DNA of 33,646 nt from Acidobacteriota bacterium (GTDB taxonomy: Bacteria > Actinomycetota > Acidimicrobiia > Spongiisociales > UBA5794): positions 1-33,646 of the forward strand of contig JADFQA010000034.1 in NCBI GenBank assembly GCA_022562055.1. The letters run 5' to 3'. This document shows, one piece after another, positions 7,172 to 14,811 of this stretch. The notes under the pieces are model-generated. The model did not search any database. It saw only the letters and a list, made by a program, of their open reading frames with translations, and was not told where the DNA came from. A program made the translations under genes and the position numbers. Every line of letters begins with the position of its first letter. Within the stretch, counting starts at the first letter, position 1.

Positions 7172-8236
7172 ATGAGGGAGCTTCGAGCCGCATTCCGCGA
7201 AGGACTTCCGCCGCTCATTGAGGCCCTCGAAGGCGTGGTTTCAAAGATTGCGTCAGGATCCTCCGATGTCGAGGATGAAGCTCGCCGTCTGGCACACCAA
7301 CTCAAGGGGTCAGGCGGGAGTTTTGGATACCCCAAGGTCACCAACGCGGCGCTCAACGTTCTCGAGTCGTCGGCGCCCGCGATGGTCGAACCGTTGGAAA
7401 GCCTCATTGCGCTTATGCGGCGTATTGTCAGTGAGGACGCGTCCACCGTCACCCAAATTCTCGTCATTGACGACGACCCCTTGATCCAGCAGCTTCTGGT
7501 TGCGACGCTGCGTAGCGACAGCCGCGATGTCGTCGTTGCCGGCTCGTTGTCCGAAGCTGAGAAGGTGTTCTCGCAGGATTGGTCGCTGATTATTCTTGAC
7601 CTGTTTCTCCCCGATGGTGACGGAAGACACGTGATAAAGCAGCTCCGCGAGGCTGCTGACACGGCGCTAACGCCGATCCTCGTTTTATCTGGCGCGAGTT
7701 CCGGGCTAGCGAGAGATGAATGTCTCGATCTTGGTGCAGTCGCGTTCGTTGAGAAACCTTTTGTCCCCGCCGAACTGTTTGAAATCGCCGACCAGATTCT
7801 CCACGGAACTCTGGTTCGGCAGACCACGGGCGACTTGTCCGTCGATGAGGAGTCCGATTTGCCTGGTCCTCACACGATCCTGATCGCGGAAGATGATGAA
7901 CTCACCGCGACGTTGATCAAGGACCGGCTCATTCGCAACGGATTTGAAGTCGTCCACTGCACCAACGGCCAAGAAGCGCTGGAGGTTGCAGAGCGCCAAC
8001 CGCTGGCATTGGCGATTCTTGACGTGAAGATGCCACGGATGGACGGATTTGAGTTGTTGGCCAAGTTGCGGCAGCTGCCTCACCTGGCGGACACACCGAT
8101 CATGATGCTGACCGGTATGGGTAGCGAACGCGACGTCGTCCGGGGCTTTGAACTCGGTGCGAATGACTACGTTTTGAAACCCTTCTCACCCGCCGAGTTA
8201 GTCGCCCGGATTGATCGACTTCTGGCGCAGTCGTGA
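7172..8236 (+). CDS. Hpt-REC-REC phosphorelay protein without output domain
   Basis: This encodes 354 residues from the ATG at 7172, which has GAGG about 6 bases upstream (the frame is open 23 codons further). An Hpt-like helical domain (~1-88) contains AHQLKGSGGSFGYP with phospho-accepting His42. The first receiver (~95-210) has acidic pocket DDD 100-102, phospho-Asp143 in ILDLFLPDGDG and Lys195 in VEKPF. The second receiver (~235-352) has EDD 240-242, Asp284 in ILDVKMPRMDG and Lys336 in VLKPF. No DNA-binding, GGDEF or enzymatic output is present, so it probably passes phosphate or gates a partner. The next genes in line are the HEAT remnant (GTGA overlap) and a GT2 synthase, suggesting control of polysaccharide production. 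No histidine kinase is in the window. Confidence 0.85.
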   Translation: MRELRAAFREGLPPLIEALEGVVSKIASGSSDVEDEARRLAHQLKGSGGSFGYPKVTNAALNVLESSAPAMVEPLESLIALMRRIVSEDASTVTQILVIDDDPLIQQLLVATLRSDSRDVVVAGSLSEAEKVFSQDWSLIILDLFLPDGDGRHVIKQLREAADTALTPILVLSGASSGLARDECLDLGAVAFVEKPFVPAELFEIADQILHGTLVRQTTGDLSVDEESDLPGPHTILIAEDDELTATLIKDRLIRNGFEVVHCTNGQEALEVAERQPLALAILDVKMPRMDGFELLAKLRQLPHLADTPIMMLTGMGSERDVVRGFELGANDYVLKPFSPAELVARIDRLLAQS

Positions 8237-8727
8237 CCGCTGGAGGTGTGCGGCATGCGCGGGGCTGGCGTGTTGGCGCAGGGTTTGTCTGTCGAGGAGC
8301 GACCAAACACGCGTCGAACTGCGTAGGACGCGTCGGACGTAAGTAGCGTGGCGTTTCCGCTGGCGCCATAGCGGCGCTGCTGATTGCTGGGGATCGACCG
8401 GAAGACCGTGAGCTGCTCGTCGCGTCGTTGCGGGTGATCGGAGCGGTTGGGCAGTCAAAACACGTAGACGTCGCACGCCCTCTTCTGGCACACGAAGACC
8501 CTGTTGTCCGGGCACAGACGGCGATCGTTCTTGGAAACATCGGGGACGCGTCCGATGGTCTCGCGCTTGCCCACGCGGTCGGCGACGAGTCGCCGTGGGT
8601 TGCGATTCACGCGGCCGCAGCGCTACGGCGGTTGGGGCAGGACGCCACGCTGCGGATCCTTAAGGACGCGCCAGAAACCAACTCAGAGGCCGCCTTTGAG
8701 GCCTTGGCAGAGGCTGTGTCGCAGTGA
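8233..8727 (+). pseudogene. HEAT-repeat protein gene interrupted by an in-frame stop
   Basis: A GTG at 8233 overlaps the preceding stop as GTGA, and its frame is the same as the HEAT-repeat reading downstream. A TAG at 8344-8346 interrupts it after 37 codons. From 8347 the frame reads AAALLIAGDRPE-like helices, LRVIGAVGQSKHVDVARPLL, EDPVVRAQTAIVLGNIGD, SPWVAIHAAAALRRLG, then EAAFEALAEAVSQ: two to three HEAT/PBS-lyase-like repeats, usually protein-binding scaffolds. If translated at all, it would need the TTG at 8428 (99 residues), which has no clear ribosome site. The first 37 codons look unlike HEAT repeats, so additional frameshifts are possible. The end overlaps the start of the GT2 gene. 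Confidence 0.55.
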
Positions 8728-10169
8728 TGGGTGTCCTCGATGTGATCAATGTTGTGGCTCTCGGGTACTTCGCCGCTCTCAACTTGACCTATCTCGCTTT
8801 GACGATTGCGTCGTTCCCGCAGACCCGCCGGTACGTCGCTCGGCTAAAGACCTTGCATGTGAACGAACTCGTCGGTGCCGCCGGCAGCCTCCCGATTTCC
8901 CTTCTTGTGCCCGCGTTCAATGAAGAATCGACCATTGTCGAGGCGACCCGGTGTCTGCTGACGCTCCGCTACCCGGAGTACGAGATCATCGTGATCAGCG
9001 ATGGCTCCACCGATGGCACGATCGCCGCTATGACCGAAGCATTCGAGTTGCGGCCCGCGCATCGGCTACCGACGAGCGTGATCCCAACAGCCGTGGTCTC
9101 CGGCGTGCTCCGCAGCCGGATGCACCCCCATCTGTGGTTGATCGACAAGGAAAACGGGGGTAAAGCTGATGCCTTGAACGTAGGTCTCAATCACTCCAGG
9201 TATCCGTTGTTCGCTGCTTTGGACGCGGATACCCTGCTCGAACCTGATGCGTTGGTTCGGATCGCGCGCCCGTTCCTCGAAGATCGACGGACAGTTGCCG
9301 CCGGGGCGATGATCCGCATCGCCAACGGTTGCAAGATCGAAGCCGGCGAGGTCGAGGAAGTCGCGCTGCCGCACAGATTGCTTCCCGAACTTCAAATCGT
9401 TGAGTATCTGCGGGCGTTCTTTGTCGGTCGTGTCGGATGGAATGCCGTGGGGGCAACTCTGATTGTCTCGGGGGCGTTTGGTGTCTTCCGGCGATCGATC
9501 GTCGCCGCAGCCGGGGGGTTCTCGACCGACACCGTGGGCGAAGATATGGAGCTGATTGTCAGGCTTCATCGCTACTGCCGAGACAATGACATCCCGTACC
9601 GAATCTCATTCATCCCGGACCCGGTTGCATGGACCGAGGCACCTGAGACACTGCGGACGCTCGGCCGTCAACGAAGCCGCTGGCAGCGTGGCCTTGCGCA
9701 GGCGCTAACCCGGCACATACGGATGTTGGGCAACCCGCGTTACGGTTCTCCCGGCGTTCTAGCATTTCCGTATTACTTCTTCTTAGAGCTGCTTGGCCCC
9801 GTCATCGAGGTAATCGGGTACGCAGCCTTCGCAACGTCGGTGGCGCTCGGGGTGGCTTCACCCCGGTTTGTGATCGCCTTCCTGCTTTTGAGTGTGTTTT
9901 TCGGGTCGGCGCTGTCTGTAGCCGCCGTCGCTCTTGAGGAGATGTCATTCCGGCGGTACCGCAAGGGTCGCGACCTGGCCGTGCTGTTGGGATTGGCCCT
10001 CGTCGAGACCCTTGGGTATCGACATCTCAACACGTTTTGGCGTCTCCAGGGTCTTTGGGCGTTTCTGCGTGGCGACCGCGACTGGGGCACGATGGAGCGC
10101 CGCGGCTTCGGTGGTGACGGACAGGACTCGGCTACCGGACGCGAGTCGACCGGTGCGGTCAGCCGGTGA
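8724..10169 (+). CDS. membrane GT2 glycosyltransferase, processive polysaccharide-synthase type
   Basis: This encodes 481 residues. GTG 8724 and ATG 8727 are adjacent start candidates overlapping the HEAT stop. An N-terminal membrane helix (~9-30) precedes the catalytic domain, which holds VPAFNEEST (62-70), SDGSTDGT (92-99), DAD (167-169), VGED (271-274) and QRSRWQRG (316-323), the D, DxD, GED, QxxRW set of BcsA/PgaC/hyaluronan-synthase-like enzymes. C-terminal hydrophobic helices lie at ~342-365, 365-380, 382-410 and near 425-440. Such proteins polymerise a sugar from a nucleotide donor and help move the chain across the membrane. The sugar cannot be told. No c-di-GMP-binding PilZ domain is visible. 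The gene end overlaps the convergent secreted-protein gene by 11 bases. Confidence 0.85.
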   Translation: MMGVLDVINVVALGYFAALNLTYLALTIASFPQTRRYVARLKTLHVNELVGAAGSLPISLLVPAFNEESTIVEATRCLLTLRYPEYEIIVISDGSTDGTIAAMTEAFELRPAHRLPTSVIPTAVVSGVLRSRMHPHLWLIDKENGGKADALNVGLNHSRYPLFAALDADTLLEPDALVRIARPFLEDRRTVAAGAMIRIANGCKIEAGEVEEVALPHRLLPELQIVEYLRAFFVGRVGWNAVGATLIVSGAFGVFRRSIVAAAGGFSTDTVGEDMELIVRLHRYCRDNDIPYRISFIPDPVAWTEAPETLRTLGRQRSRWQRGLAQALTRHIRMLGNPRYGSPGVLAFPYYFFLELLGPVIEVIGYAAFATSVALGVASPRFVIAFLLLSVFFGSALSVAAVALEEMSFRRYRKGRDLAVLLGLALVETLGYRHLNTFWRLQGLWAFLRGDRDWGTMERRGFGGDGQDSATGRESTGAVSR

Positions 10170-10995
10170 CTTTGAAGGACACTTCGCCAGAGACTGACTT
10201 GGCGGTGCCTGCCTTGGTGTAGGACACCTCGACGGTCAACACATAACTGCCAGGGGACATTGCCGTTGCATCGATCAGGAAGCGGGCGACATCGGTCTCG
10301 CCATCCTCGAGGCTGTCGTTGTAATACAGGCTCGTGAATGGGCGGTCCGCTGGGTAGGTGATCGCGGTGCCGAGCGGTCCTGTGACGGTGATCTCGATGT
10401 CGCTGAGGACGGGGGCGAGGCCGGTCCACTCGACCCCAAGCCACGCGGGCTCGCCGACGGAGACCGATCCGGCGTCCGTGGTTGCCTGAGCAATGTCGTC
10501 ACCCTTGAACTTTGCAACAGGGACCTTTATCTCGTAGTTCTGCTTGTCGTTCTTGCCGTCTTGAACCCAGGTCGCAACGACCTTCAGCTTGATGTTCTTG
10601 CTGCCATACGGGACGGACAGGCGTACAGAGGTGAAATCGATTTCGTTGGCAGACAGGGTGTCGTTGTCCATCAGACTGCTGTAGGAGGCCGTGTTGGCGG
10701 GATACTCGATGGTCACGCCACGGCTCTCTGTGGTGACTGCGATCTTGAAGTCGGTCGCATCTGTGCGCTTCGCTTTCCAGCTGAATGCGACCCATGCGGT
10801 GTCACCCTCGACGACGGCGGCGGTCCTCTTTGTCTTGAGCTCGACCTTGCCTTCATCCTTGCCGGTGCGTTTGTCCTCGACTTTGACTTTTTTAGTTTCC
10901 TCGACTCTGTCTGACTCCTCGGCCGCAAGGACCGGGCCAGCGGAGAATGCCAAGAGGCCGATCGTCAAAAGGAGGGTGAGTGCTTTCTTCATCAT
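10159..10995 (-). CDS. secreted protein with two tandem Ig-like repeats
   Basis: This encodes 278 residues (277 if the second ATG at 10992 is used; AAGAGG is better spaced for it). A Sec signal peptide KKALTLLLTIGLLAFSAG with cleavage after VLA is clear, followed by a ~35-residue highly charged Lys/Glu/Asp linker. Two beta-rich domains of ~95 residues follow. Both contain the same block: EYPANTASYSSLMDNDTL in the first (~96-113) and TYPADRPFTSLYYNDSL in the second (~205-221). An acidic turn and a strand to the end of each repeat come next. The protein ends in a beta strand, so there is no membrane anchor or sorting motif. The function is unknown; the pairing with a polysaccharide synthase is suggestive only, as it is on the opposite strand. 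Confidence 0.75.
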   Translation of the reverse strand: MMKKALTLLLTIGLLAFSAGPVLAAEESDRVEETKKVKVEDKRTGKDEGKVELKTKRTAAVVEGDTAWVAFSWKAKRTDATDFKIAVTTESRGVTIEYPANTASYSSLMDNDTLSANEIDFTSVRLSVPYGSKNIKLKVVATWVQDGKNDKQNYEIKVPVAKFKGDDIAQATTDAGSVSVGEPAWLGVEWTGLAPVLSDIEITVTGPLGTAITYPADRPFTSLYYNDSLEDGETDVARFLIDATAMSPGSYVLTVEVSYTKAGTAKSVSGEVSFKVTG

Positions 10996-11085
10996 GCCTC
11001 TTAGATCGGGAGTAGGCGCAGATTTTTAAACATGTCGACGCGCTGTTAGGGCTCGGCCCGTGTGGACTAGTCAGCCGACGACCCG

Positions 11086-11373
11086 TTATGAGAGACAGTA
11101 CGCCTCGTACTGTTCGGCTACCTGGGCGCGGAGATCCGGTGACGAAGCGAGGTCTTCCTTAAAGGTTTCGTAGTCAGCGCGGCTCAGTCCGGCAGTGGCC
11201 AACCTGTCTTCGAGTTCGGCGTCGAGTGCACCAAGATCATCGAATGTTTGGCGCTGCACGTCGCATTGCCAACGCGCCTCCAACGCGACCTCAGCGTCGG
11301 CCGTACCACCACTGCATGCGGTGGCCAGAGATGCAAGGGCGATGGTGATCGCTCCGATGCGTTGTGGGCTCAT
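11086..11373 (-). CDS. small putative lipoprotein
   Basis: This encodes 95 residues from the ATG at 11373; the frame is open 9 codons upstream, but this start gives a proper signal peptide. MSPQRIGAITIALASLATAC carries a hydrophobic core and lipobox LATAC, so Cys20 would be lipidated and the protein tethered outside the membrane. The mature part is helical and acidic (LGALDAELEDRLATAGLSRA, FKEDLASSPDLRAQVAEQY) and keeps two more cysteines, one near mid-protein (QCDVQRQ) and one near the C-terminus, which could pair. I recognise no family. It stands alone between the Ig-repeat protein and the M28 peptidase, all on the same strand. Confidence 0.6.
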   Translation of the reverse strand: MSPQRIGAITIALASLATACSGGTADAEVALEARWQCDVQRQTFDDLGALDAELEDRLATAGLSRADYETFKEDLASSPDLRAQVAEQYEAYCLS

Positions 11374-11467
11374 CTCTAGCGTATCGAACGATGCCGCCAC
11401 TTCTTAAGCGGGGCCCACGCATTGGGGTACGCGGACGCTGGCTCGTCCTCACCTCCGGGGGTCGGGT

Positions 11468-12424
11468 TTATCCTCGTCCGGCGAGGATCTCAAGGGTCGC
11501 CGCTATGAGGCGGAGGTTTTCGAGTAGTGTTTCGCCGTCGATATGGCTGTCGCCATCGGTGTGATAATCGAGGTCGCCGGGTCTCCAGACGAACACCGAC
11601 GGCACGCCGAGTTTGGCGAATGGCTCGTGGTCCGAGTTTTCGCCTCGGTCAATCTTGCGCACGTCGATGCTGACCTCCTCGCCCGCTTCGAGGATGACTT
11701 CAGCCGCGGCGTCGTCTGTTCCTGTGAGGGTCACCGCCATGACGGGGAATGGCTCGCCGACCATGTCGAGCGAGATCATCCAGTCCGGAAGATTCCCTTG
11801 CTCAGCCATCGTGGCTGCCCGCAGCCGCGATCCGAAGTGGTGATCGTCGCGGGGGTGGCCAAGCGTGACTTCCTCGGCGCCGAAGAATACGATCGTGATG
11901 GTGAGTGCCTCGATTGGCATTTCGTTGAGGCGGCGAGCCAACTCAAGAAGCCCGACGGTTCCGCTACCGTTGTCGTCGGCGCCTGGGCTCAAGTGCACAC
12001 TGTCGTAATGCGCGCCTACGAGGACGGTTGCAGGCCCGTCGCCGAAGGACGACCAGATGTTCATGCTCAGCGCCTTGCCTGGTAGCGGGACGGACTCAGT
12101 TCTCTGGTGGACCCCAAGGGTCTCAAGCTTTCCCTGGATGAATGTCGCAGCTGCCCTTTCTGCCTCTCCGCCGGCTTCGCGTGGTCCGTTAGCGAGGAGC
12201 ACTTCGAGGTCCGCCAACATTCGCCGCAGGGTCGCGTCGTCATCTCGGTCTAGGACTTCAGCGGGTACCGACGTGGTGGTGGTCGGTGCAGCGGTCGTCG
12301 TGCTAGGCGGAGACGTCGAGACGATCGAGCTTTGCGGTGTCGACACGGACGCGTCCTGTTGTGTTGAGCACGATGTGAGCAGCAGCGTGACAGTGACCGC
12401 GACGGTGCGCACAGGGTGGTTCAT
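11468..12424 (-). CDS. M28 family zinc aminopeptidase, lipoprotein
   Basis: This encodes 318 residues. The signal peptide ends in lipobox LLTSC (Cys19), followed by a Ser/Thr/Pro-rich linker (~20-60) typical of an extracellular lipoprotein. The M28 catalytic domain has the expected two-zinc ligands in order: His in GAHYDS, Asp in GADDNGSGT, Glu-Glu in FFGAEE, Asp in SLDMVG, and His in DYHTDGDSH near the end. M28 enzymes remove N-terminal residues or act as carboxypeptidases on extracellular peptides. There is no PA domain. It is divergent from fetB, and the upstream region 12425-12512 must hold promoters for both. Confidence 0.9.
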   Translation of the reverse strand: MNHPVRTVAVTVTLLLTSCSTQQDASVSTPQSSIVSTSPPSTTTAAPTTTTSVPAEVLDRDDDATLRRMLADLEVLLANGPREAGGEAERAAATFIQGKLETLGVHQRTESVPLPGKALSMNIWSSFGDGPATVLVGAHYDSVHLSPGADDNGSGTVGLLELARRLNEMPIEALTITIVFFGAEEVTLGHPRDDHHFGSRLRAATMAEQGNLPDWMISLDMVGEPFPVMAVTLTGTDDAAAEVILEAGEEVSIDVRKIDRGENSDHEPFAKLGVPSVFVWRPGDLDYHTDGDSHIDGETLLENLRLIAATLEILAGRG

Positions 12425-12512
12425 CCGAGCAAGCGTAGTTGACGTTTGGGGATTCGCCTGGGCAAAACCGTACAGTGTGGTTGTCAGTCGTATCCACGAA
12501 AAGAGGTCTGCG

Positions 12513-12536
12513 ATGACCAGCGGGCACCCAGTATGA
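12513..12536 (+). CDS. 7-codon leader ORF coupled to fetB
   Basis: ATG at 12513 reads MTSGHPV then TGA at 12534-12536. The only convincing ribosome site in this stretch, AAGAGG, lies 6 bases upstream of this ATG and not of fetB. The stop overlaps the fetB start as ATGA. That layout fits termination-reinitiation or a leader peptide that sets fetB expression. Its translation is inferred. Confidence 0.4.
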   Translation: MTSGHPV

Positions 12537-13315
12537 ACGTAGTCGGGTTTCCCGTAGTTCTGGCATCACTGTCCCTGGTGATCATCGCCCTTGGGCTGGC
12601 CCGGTGGTTGCGGCTCGGCATCGAACGAGAACTGTTCGTCGCCGCGGTCCGGGCGGCGATCCAGCTCTCTGCTGTGGGCGTGCTCTTCGCTGCGATCTTT
12701 GGTTCGAGTCGCGCCAGCTTGTGGGCGTGGACGTGGGTTGCGTTCATGGTCGTCAACGCGACCCGCGTCGTGCTGCGGCGCGCCGAGCACGCTATCGACC
12801 ACTTGGCATGGGCTGCGGGGCTCGCAATCGCGGGTTCAGCGGCAATCAGTATCTCAGTCACATTCGGGTTCGGCGTCCTTGACTACAACCCGGTGGCTTT
12901 GGTTGTGATTGCCGGCATCACAATCGGGAATGCGGTCCCGGCGTCAGTGCTCGCCGCAAAACAGTCCATCAGCCTATGTCGTGATCACGTCGGTGATCTC
13001 GACGCCGTGCTGGGTTTGGGCTTCGACAGGCGTCAAGCAGTTCGCTTCATGGCGCCGCGGGCTGCCAGAGCCGCGATGGTTCCTCAGATAGAACGCACTA
13101 AGGTCGTCGGCCTCATTGCGTTGCCGGGCGCGATGACCGGACTCTTGCTCGCCGGCGTCGACCCGGTCGATGCCGTCGCGGTCCAGCTCCTCGTGATGTA
13201 TCTGGTGCTCGGCACCGTTGCCGTCTGTGTCGTGACGGTTGTCACAACGGTAACGAGCGCCGCCGTCACCGAGGACCTAAGGGCGGCGGAATGGACCAGA
13301 ATGGCGAACAAATAG
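12533..13315 (+). CDS. fetB: FetB/UPF0014 family ABC-type permease
   Basis: This encodes 260 residues with about seven hydrophobic helices (for example 4-20, 34-50, 56-72, 84-106, 112-128, 188-205 and 210-235). The hallmark segments AAIQLSAVGVLFAAIFG, GITIGNAVPASVLAAKQSIS, LGLGFDRRQAVRFM, then ALPGAMTGLLLAGVDPVDAV match the UPF0014 family that includes E. coli FetB, the membrane half of an iron exporter. The partner ATPase FetA normally sits next to FetB but is not in this window. The ATG at 12533 is chosen because the family begins at this point; upstream residues in the open frame are unrelated. The gene ends 2 bases before the convergent FMN reductase stop. Confidence 0.8.
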   Translation: MNVVGFPVVLASLSLVIIALGLARWLRLGIERELFVAAVRAAIQLSAVGVLFAAIFGSSRASLWAWTWVAFMVVNATRVVLRRAEHAIDHLAWAAGLAIAGSAAISISVTFGFGVLDYNPVALVVIAGITIGNAVPASVLAAKQSISLCRDHVGDLDAVLGLGFDRRQAVRFMAPRAARAAMVPQIERTKVVGLIALPGAMTGLLLAGVDPVDAVAVQLLVMYLVLGTVAVCVVTVVTTVTSAAVTEDLRAAEWTRMANK

Positions 13316-13317
13316 GT

Positions 13318-13908
13318 CTATGTCGCTCGGTGTGTGCGGCTGGCCGCAACGGCATGGTGAACGAACGTCGTCACGGCGTCTTCGTCGACACCGACGATGT
13401 TTCTGTCCTTGTCCACTGACAGTGAACCGGCAGCCAGCATGACCTCAGGGACGGTGGCGTGCACGTTTGCCATGAACGTCCTCAACATGTCGAGCCCGCG
13501 GCGGCCACCACGCTCTCCTGATACCGCCGAAGCCAGCATCACCGTGACCCCGACGAGGCAACGTCGATCCACACGGCTCATCCAGTCATAGGTGTTTTTG
13601 AACAGCGCCGGAAACGAACCGTTGTATTCAGGCGAAACCAGGATGAGAACGTCTGCGGTCTTGACGAGATCGACGAGCTGGCTTGCCGTATCGGGGACAC
13701 CGTCGCGCTGCTCATCATCGCCGTTGTACATCGGCATTGGGAAATCGACGAGGTCGATCAACATCGCCTGAGTCCCGGCGGCGAGAATGCGTTGCGTGAG
13801 GAGGCGGCCGAGAGCCTGATTCAGCGACAGCTCTCGAGTGCTTGCGGGCATAACCAGGATGCGTGCGGTATCTTGTTTCGTTTTCGGGTCGTGCGATACG
13901 TGGTCCAT
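13318..13908 (-). CDS. NADPH-dependent FMN reductase family protein
   Basis: This encodes 196 residues from the ATG at 13908 (a further 20 in-frame codons exist upstream but do not look like protein of this family). The flavodoxin-like fold opens with ILVMPASTRELSLNQALGRL, where the S-T-R loop binds FMN phosphate. It continues with LIDLVDFPMPMYNGDDE and the signature LILVSPEYNGSFPALFKNTYDW, in which PEYNGS binds the flavin ring. Members reduce FMN, quinones, azo compounds or chromate with NAD(P)H in the cytoplasm. The tight 2-base convergence with fetB leaves no room for a separate terminator. Confidence 0.85.
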   Translation of the reverse strand: MDHVSHDPKTKQDTARILVMPASTRELSLNQALGRLLTQRILAAGTQAMLIDLVDFPMPMYNGDDEQRDGVPDTASQLVDLVKTADVLILVSPEYNGSFPALFKNTYDWMSRVDRRCLVGVTVMLASAVSGERGGRRGLDMLRTFMANVHATVPEVMLAAGSLSVDKDRNIVGVDEDAVTTFVHHAVAASRTHRAT

Positions 13909-13987
13909 GTTCCGTTTTCTAGTTGAGGGCAGTGGATCGTAACCAGCCCTGGGGTCCATCGACGACACTCCCGGCTATTGCGGCGCT

Positions 13988-14458
13988 ATGGAAATTCTGA
14001 GCCGGCACCTCGCCCAGATCAATGTTGCCAAGGCTGTTGGGGCGCGTGATTCAGTGGACATGAAAGGGTTTATCGATCTGTTTGACGAAGTCAACGCCGA
14101 GGGGATGATCATCAAGAACCTCTCTGCGATTTAGGAGAACTACAAAGAGGCAGGGGTTGAACGCCTGGTTATCGCCCGCGTTGTCGAGACAGCCGCTGGT
14201 GTCGATGCGTATTGTGCAGCCGTCTCCGGGGCTGAAATCACGGTCGTTGATCTGCGTGGGCCTACGGAGACCGCGCACGAGCGGATCGCCCGGCGCGAAT
14301 ACAGCTCAGAGTGGGTACACAAGCTGCAGGAGCGCAGCGACGAGCTTCGATCCATTCTCGAGTCAAATGGTGTTGCGCACTTCGTTGTGTCAACACAGGG
14401 CGCGACACCCGAGGACGTCGCACAGACCATCCTCGAACTCGTCGGTTGGATTGGATGA
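13988..14458 (+). pseudogene. chimeric pseudogene: DUF3291-like start joined to a P-loop-kinase-like C-terminus, with in-frame TAG
   Basis: From ATG 13988 the frame reads MEILSRHLAQINVAKAVGAR, MKGFIDLFDEVNAEG, which resembles the first ~40 residues of DUF3291 proteins (HLAQ.N.A.......M..F.....IN). It then changes to MIIKNLSAI, meets TAG at 14132-14134, and continues in the same frame with ENYKEAGVERLVIARVVETA, GAEITVVDLRGPTETAHERI, RREYSSEWVHKLQERSDELR, VAHFVVSTQGATPEDVAQTI, ending TGA 14456-14458. The second part resembles the C-terminal half of P-loop nucleoside/shikimate-kinase-like proteins whose Walker A half is missing. In comparable proteins a Trp often precedes N-Y, so TGG to TAG is the likely mutation. 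The family calls are from memory and moderate. Confidence 0.6.
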
Positions 14459-14482
14459 TGAAGCTTCGGTGCCAGCTTCATC
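14457..14482 (+). terminator. 9-bp hairpin at the end of the pseudogene
   Basis: GATGAAGCT (14457-14465) pairs perfectly with AGCTTCATC (14474-14482) around an 8-base loop. It overlaps the pseudogene stop codon and lies just upstream of the toxin-antitoxin pair. No T-tract follows, so termination is uncertain; it may insulate the antitoxin promoter. Confidence 0.35.
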
Positions 14483-14559
14483 TGGTCGATCCGCGGTGGC
14501 TCCGTGTTGAGAAGAATACAGGGGTTCTCAAGGGGTGTCATACGTCGTAGAGTGTGTGT

Positions 14560-14811
14560 ATGACGATGCTCAGCTTTCGAGTGGACGATGAAGAGGCGGT
14601 GAACGCCCAGCAATGCGCAGAGCGGCTCGGCATTGACCGATCGCAACTGTTACGCGACGCGCTGCACCGCCATCTTGTGCGGCTTCGGGACGAAAGCGAT
14701 ATTGCGGCCTGGATGGCAGCACCCCTGACGTCGGATGAATTGGCGTTTAGTGAGGTCGCCGACTGGGGGCCCTCGGAGGACTGGTCGGACTGGGCGCATG
14801 CAGCGCGGTGA
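14560..14811 (+). CDS. ribbon-helix-helix antitoxin (MazE/CopG-like)
   Basis: This encodes 83 residues from ATG 14560 (a GTG two codons earlier and an ATG two codons later are also possible). The N-terminus MTMLSFRVDDEEAVNAQQCA, ERLGIDRSQLLRDALHRHL has the beta strand and two helices of a CopG/RHH DNA-binding fold. It is followed by an acidic Trp-rich tail (ADWGPSEDWSDWAHAA) of the kind that wraps and neutralises a MazF toxin. It overlaps the toxin gene by 14 bases. As usual for such pairs it should repress its own promoter. Confidence 0.8.
   Translation: MTMLSFRVDDEEAVNAQQCAERLGIDRSQLLRDALHRHLVRLRDESDIAAWMAAPLTSDELAFSEVADWGPSEDWSDWAHAAR

Noticed and set aside
8344-14134. TAG recoding (suppressor or pyrrolysine-like) because two frames carry in-frame TAG
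   Set aside because: fetB, the FMN reductase, the esterase, the M19 dipeptidase and the LysR gene all end in TAG, and both interrupted genes show other signs of decay.
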